8,444 bases of DNA from the NCBI GenBank assembly GCA_902470895.1, contig CABRID010000087.1, positions 1 through 8,444 on the forward strand, written 5' to 3'. Shown here one piece after another: positions 5,551-8,444 of this stretch (its first letter is position 1; each line of letters begins with the position of its first letter). This DNA is from an uncultured Collinsella sp. (GTDB taxonomy: Bacteria > Actinomycetota > Coriobacteriia > Coriobacteriales > Coriobacteriaceae). Position numbers and translations under genes: made by a program. A model generated the notes under the pieces. It worked only from the letters and a program-made list of their open reading frames with translations, did no database searches and was not told the DNA's origin.

Positions 5551-6486
5551 GTGAACATCCTGGTTTTGCTGCCCGTCAACGACCGCCATCGCGCAATTCT
5601 TGAGTCGAGCGCTCCGGGCGAGGACTTTATCTACACGAGCTCCGACGCCATCACGCGTGAACAGGTCGCCAACGCCGACGTAATTCTGGGCAACATCGAC
5701 CCTGGCATGCTCACGGCATGCGACCATCTCCAGCTGTTGCAATTGCAGACCGCCGGCTATGACGATTACTTAGCCGCCGGCACCGTGCCGGCCGACGCCA
5801 AACTGTCTTGCTCGGTGGGCGCCTACGGCCAGGCTGTGAGCGAGCACATGTTTGCCATGGTCCTTTCCATGATGAAGCGCCTGCCCGGCTACCAGGACCT
5901 GCAGCGCGAGCATCGCTGGGAGGATTTGGGGCCGGTCACCTCGCTCAAAAACGCCAATGTGCTGGTGCTGGGCGCGGGCGACATTGGCGGCCACTTTGCC
6001 ACGCTCTGCCGCAGCATGGGCGCACACGTCCGCGGCATCAAGCGCCATCCGCTCGTCTACCCCATTGTATTTGAGGACATGGACGGCATGGACGCGCTAC
6101 CCGAGCGCCTGGCCGAGGCTGACATCGTCGCATCCTTTATGCCCAGCACGCCCGAGACCCGCGGCCTGGCGAACGCCGAGTTCTTCGCCGCGATGAAACC
6201 GGGCGCCTTCTTTGCCAACGGTGGCCGCGGCGATCTTGTGGTTGCCGACGATTTGGTTGCCGCTCTGGAGTCGGGACATCTCGCCGGCGCCGCGGTCGAC
6301 GTCACCGACCCAGAGCCGCTGCCTGAGACAAGCCCACTGTGGGATGCGCCCAACATGCTCATCACGCCACACGTCTCCGGCTGGTTCCACCTGACAGCCA
6401 CGCTCAACAATGTGGTCGACATTGCCGCAGAGAATCTGCGTCACCTGCAAGCCGGCGAGACCCTGCGTTGCTGGATCGAGCACTAA
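5551..6486 (+). CDS. D-isomer-specific 2-hydroxyacid dehydrogenase
   Basis: This 311-aa soluble oxidoreductase is of the D-2-hydroxyacid dehydrogenase family, which interconverts 2-oxoacids and D-2-hydroxyacids with NAD(P)H. The nucleotide-binding loop is GAGDIGG (141-147). The catalytic Arg226 sits in NGGRGDLV, the Glu255 in DPEPLP, and the His274 in ITPHVSG, so the full Arg-Glu-His set is present. The end of the second Rossmann strand reads HVRGIKRH (159-166), basic rather than carrying the Asp typical of NAD-specific members, which suggests NADPH use as in GhrA-type glyoxylate/hydroxypyruvate reductases (inference). The length is close to that subgroup, and no ACT domain follows, so it is not a full-length regulated SerA-type phosphoglycerate dehydrogenase. 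The substrate cannot be set from sequence. It has its own terminators on both sides and is probably transcribed alone. Confidence 0.92.
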   Translation: MNILVLLPVNDRHRAILESSAPGEDFIYTSSDAITREQVANADVILGNIDPGMLTACDHLQLLQLQTAGYDDYLAAGTVPADAKLSCSVGAYGQAVSEHMFAMVLSMMKRLPGYQDLQREHRWEDLGPVTSLKNANVLVLGAGDIGGHFATLCRSMGAHVRGIKRHPLVYPIVFEDMDGMDALPERLAEADIVASFMPSTPETRGLANAEFFAAMKPGAFFANGGRGDLVVADDLVAALESGHLAGAAVDVTDPEPLPETSPLWDAPNMLITPHVSGWFHLTATLNNVVDIAAENLRHLQAGETLRCWIEH

Positions 6487-6487
6487 A

Positions 6488-6517
6488 AAGGCCGGCGCCC
6501 AAATGGGCGTCGGCCTT
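6488..6517. terminator. Bidirectional terminator at the convergent junction
   Basis: A 13-bp stem with one G-T pair, AAGGCCGGCGCCC (6488-6500) and GGGCGTCGGCCTT (6505-6517), has a tight AAAT loop. It starts one base after the dehydrogenase stop. Read on the minus strand it is followed by five Ts (6489-6485), serving the glycosidase gene that ends at 6562. On the plus strand the T tract is weaker (CTTCTCATTT). Confidence 0.85.
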
Positions 6518-6561
6518 CTCATTTACGAATATGCAACCCATAACGTCGACGATCGTTTTAA

Positions 6562-8016
6562 TTACAAGCTCAGGCCGGCACCATTGCTCTCGATAACATC
6601 CTTGTACCAGGCAAAAGAATCCTTGCGGTAACGTTTGCATTCGCGCGGGTCGTCATCGGTACGATCGACGTAGATAAAGCCGTAGCGCTTCTTGACACCG
6701 TTGCTCGTCGACAGCAGGTCGAGCGCCGACCACGGACAATAAGCAAGCATCTCTACGCCGTAATCCATGGCACGCTTCATGGCCGCGATATGCTTCTCCA
6801 GGTAGTCGATTCGGTACGGGTCATGCACATGGCCATCCGCCGTGAGTTCATCGAACGCTCCCAACCCGTTCTCGCACACCATGAGCGGCTTGTTGTAGCG
6901 CATATAGATATCGCGCAGCAGGTACTCAAGACCGATCGGATCGATCGCCCAATCCCAATCGTTCGTATCGAGGTTGGGGTTTTTGCACATCTCGTAGAAC
7001 CCGGGATGGGTTTCGAACCCGTTGATGTCACCTTTCTTACCGGTGAGGTTCACGCCGTTCCAGCGCATCTGCTTGGAACCGTCGTCGGGACACCATCGCG
7101 CACATTCGCTCGCATAGTAGTTGATGCCGAGCATGTCAGACGTGCCACTCGCAATGAGCTCCATATCGCCCGGATCGATCTTGGGCGCCAAACCGTGACG
7201 TTCAAGATAGGCCATGGCAGAATCTGTATAGCGGCCCTTGAAGTAGATATCCAGGTAATAGCCGTTGCGCAGGTCGTGCGCGTTCTGCGCGGCCATCACG
7301 TCCTCGGCATGGGAGGTCAGGGGGTAAATGGGCGAATAGCCAATTACAGATCCCACCATGCCGTCGGGCACGAGCTCGTGAACCAAGTTGCACGCTACGG
7401 CATGCGCTAGGTTCATGTGATGGTTGATTTGGTAGCGCAGCTGATTGTCGCCCCGCATTTCCTCGGGGATAAAGCACTTCTGCGTCCAGTATTGAACGAT
7501 GATCGATTGCTCGTTAATGGTCGTCCAATACTTGACCTGGCCCTTGAATTCGTTGATCACAAAACGGGCGTAGGTCTCAAAGTCGTCGACCACCTGACGT
7601 GAAATCCAACCGCCGTAACGCTCCACGAGCGCCCAAGGCAGATCATAGTGATAGAGTGTCACGATCGGCTCAATACCGTGCGCTAAAAGCTCGTCGATCA
7701 GGTCATGATAGAACTTGATACCAGCCGGGTTGACGGCACCCGTTCCGTCGGGGATTACGCGCGACCAAGCAATCGAGAAGCGGTACGCCTTGAGCCCCAT
7801 CTCGGCCATGAGCGCCACATCCTCACGGAAATGATGATAGTGATCGCTCGCAATATCGGCCGTAGCAAACCCACGTTCCTCGTAACTGTGCTGGTTGATG
7901 ATGTCCTGCTGAGACGGCTTCTTGCCATCCTCATACGCAGCGCCCTCGACCTGGTAGGCGCTCGTAGCGGCGCCCCAAAGAAACTTCTCCGGGAAAGCCG
8001 TGGTAGTGTATGCCAT
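6562..8016 (-). CDS. GH1 family 6-phospho-beta-glucosidase
   Basis: This 484-aa cytoplasmic glycoside hydrolase splits phosphorylated beta-glucosides delivered by a PTS into glucose 6-phosphate and the aglycone or sugar. Family 1 marks are FLWGAATSAYQVEGA (12-26), the acid/base Glu169 in TTINEQ and the nucleophile Glu382 in VCENGLGA. The phosphate pocket is formed by Ser436, Lys443 and Tyr445 in LLSTSNGVKKRYGFIYVD, with the same spacing as in characterised 6-phospho-glycosidases. Thr437 occupies the place that is Trp in 6-phospho-beta-galactosidases, which favours glucosides. The acid/base motif is NEQ rather than the common NEP or NEI. The ATG at 8016 has GGAG at 6-base spacing; a TTG at 8028 overlaps that site and is not credible. 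It lies 86 bases downstream of a PTS EIIC gene on the same strand, and a shared operon is likely. It ends at a strong bidirectional terminator. Confidence 0.94.
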   Translation of the reverse strand: MAYTTTAFPEKFLWGAATSAYQVEGAAYEDGKKPSQQDIINQHSYEERGFATADIASDHYHHFREDVALMAEMGLKAYRFSIAWSRVIPDGTGAVNPAGIKFYHDLIDELLAHGIEPIVTLYHYDLPWALVERYGGWISRQVVDDFETYARFVINEFKGQVKYWTTINEQSIIVQYWTQKCFIPEEMRGDNQLRYQINHHMNLAHAVACNLVHELVPDGMVGSVIGYSPIYPLTSHAEDVMAAQNAHDLRNGYYLDIYFKGRYTDSAMAYLERHGLAPKIDPGDMELIASGTSDMLGINYYASECARWCPDDGSKQMRWNGVNLTGKKGDINGFETHPGFYEMCKNPNLDTNDWDWAIDPIGLEYLLRDIYMRYNKPLMVCENGLGAFDELTADGHVHDPYRIDYLEKHIAAMKRAMDYGVEMLAYCPWSALDLLSTSNGVKKRYGFIYVDRTDDDPRECKRYRKDSFAWYKDVIESNGAGLSL

Positions 8017-8022
8017 GGTTGT

Positions 8023-8026
8023 CTCC
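8023..8026 (-). promoter_or_regulatory. Shine-Dalgarno that sets the 6-phospho-beta-glucosidase start
   Basis: Minus-strand GGAG lies 6 bases before the ATG at 8016-8014. It overlaps the alternative TTG codon at 8028-8026, which rules out that earlier start. Confidence 0.75.
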
Positions 8027-8037
8027 AATAATCGACG

Positions 8038-8076
8038 GAGCCCGAGCGGCGGACGCCAAGAAAAGGCGCCCGGCTC
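8038..8076 (-). other. Hairpin between the PTS and glycosidase genes
   Basis: On the minus strand GAGCCGGGCGCC (8076-8065) can pair with GGCGTCC (8057-8051) and, after an 8-base bulge, with GGCTC (8042-8038); the loop is TTTTCTT. No T-run follows, so it is unlikely to terminate transcription fully. Such intercistronic hairpins can mark RNA processing or protect the upstream message, giving unequal amounts of permease and glycosidase. This role is inference. Confidence 0.45.
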
Positions 8077-8102
8077 AGGTGACTTGACAGAAGTTAGCCC
8101 CG

Positions 8103-8397
8103 TTATTCCGCGGTCTGCTCCTTGATGGCGGCGCGCTTACCGAGCACAAACGTCGACACAAAGGCGCAGGCAAGAGACACGGCCATGACCGTGAGTGCAA
8201 GCGCAAGATTCGTGAGAGAACCGTCCGCACCGATATACGCCGGGAAAGCAATGAAGCTGCACGCCGTGATGACGTATTGCGTCATGCCGGTGATGCCGGC
8301 GATAATGCCGCCAATGCAGCCACCGATCATGGCGCCCACGAGCGGGAAGCGCTTGGTGAACAGCACGCCGTACACACCCGGCTCGGTAATAGAGCAC
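8103..8397 (-). CDS. PTS glucose/beta-glucoside-type EIIC permease, C-terminal part (truncated by contig end)
   Basis: About 97 C-terminal residues are visible, from CSITEPGVYGV to the end KRAAIKEQTAE. ITEP is the conserved GxxEP-type motif of the EIIC transport domain in the glucose/glucoside PTS family, and its Glu helps bind the sugar. Two or three hydrophobic membrane spans follow (about FPLVGAMIGGCIGGIIAGITG, the VITACSFIAFPAYIG stretch and a last span LALALTVMAVSLACAFVSTFVLG). The protein stops shortly after the last span, so no EIIA domain is fused at the C-terminus; an EIIBC layout with a separate EIIA is likely. The glycosidase gene downstream points to a beta-glucoside as substrate. 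Everything upstream of 8397 in the reading direction is adapter, so the apparent N-terminal peptide MGSEMCIRDR is artificial. Confidence 0.85.
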
Positions 8398-8444
8398 CTG
8401 TCTCTTATACACATCTCCGAGCCCACGAGACCGAGGCTGATATC
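8398..8444 (+). other. Illumina Nextera adapter read-through (non-genomic)
   Basis: CTGTCTCTTATACACATCT (8398-8416) is the 19-base Tn5 mosaic end used in Nextera libraries. CCGAGCCCACGAGAC (8417-8431) is the Nextera Read 2 adapter. CGAGGCTG (8432-8439) matches the i7 index known as N710. The last five bases, ATATC, differ by one base from ATCTC, the start of the P7 sequence. The order is exactly that of a sequencing read running out of a short insert, so the contig end was not trimmed. Confidence 0.97.

Noticed and set aside
5092..5742. Minus-strand open frame across the map/dehydrogenase junction
   Set aside because: It overlaps two well-supported plus-strand genes and a terminator, and has no domain signature.
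6790..7410. Plus-strand open frame of 206 codons inside the glycosidase gene
   Set aside because: It lies antisense to a complete GH1 gene with both catalytic Glu motifs and shows no domain of its own.
1..8397. CRISPR arrays, tRNA or rRNA genes, insertion sequences
   Set aside because: No regularly spaced repeats, no cloverleaf-like or rRNA-like sequence and no transposase frame were seen.
8397..8426. Apparent start of the PTS protein at 8426 (peptide MGSEMCIRDR)
   Set aside because: This peptide is the translation of Nextera adapter, not genomic sequence.

Overview
The window is about 8.4 kb of high-GC bacterial chromosome, and its genes read like those of a gut actinobacterium of the class Coriobacteriia, most likely Collinsella or a close relative. 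The reasons are the C/G-rich third codon positions, the short intergenic gaps with purine-rich (GGAG/AAGGA-type) ribosome binding sites, the Cys-containing sensor region ahead of a GGDEF domain, a SEC-C-tailed methionine aminopeptidase, and a PTS/6-phospho-beta-glucosidase pair. The taxonomic call is inference; no rRNA or other marker gene is present.

Left part (1-3371, all minus strand). An alpha/beta hydrolase (2574-3371) lies upstream of a signalling pair. The pair is a 626-aa protein with an N-terminal Cys-containing sensor-like region, a degenerate GGDEF domain, a receiver domain and an intact HD-GYP c-di-GMP phosphodiesterase domain (482-2362). It is followed 23 bases later by a stand-alone histidine phosphotransfer (Hpt) protein (102-458). 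A strong Shine-Dalgarno and ATG at 1-13 suggest that another minus-strand gene begins exactly at the left edge.

Middle part (3597-6486, plus strand). This holds three independent-looking genes: a COG0731-like radical SAM protein of unknown substrate, a type I methionine aminopeptidase with an N-terminal SEC-C zinc motif, and a D-isomer-specific 2-hydroxyacid dehydrogenase. Each gap carries strong secondary structure: a perfect 25-bp hairpin (4415-4481), a classical terminator (5431-5477), an 11-bp palindrome just ahead of the dehydrogenase ribosome binding site (5497-5531), and a bidirectional terminator (6488-6517) at the convergent junction.

Right part (6562-8397, minus strand). This is a beta-glucoside utilisation operon: the C-terminal end of a PTS EIIC permease followed by a GH1 6-phospho-beta-glucosidase. 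The permease would import and phosphorylate a beta-glucoside, and the glycosidase would split the phosphorylated product in the cytoplasm.

The last 47 bases (8398-8444) are not genomic. They are Illumina Nextera adapter read-through (Tn5 mosaic end, Read 2 adapter, an i7 index-like octamer and the start of P7). The truncation of the PTS gene is therefore a contig-end artefact. I found no clearly new biological system. The best leads are the GGDEF-REC-HD-GYP/Hpt pair with altered signature residues and the two palindromic intergenic elements.
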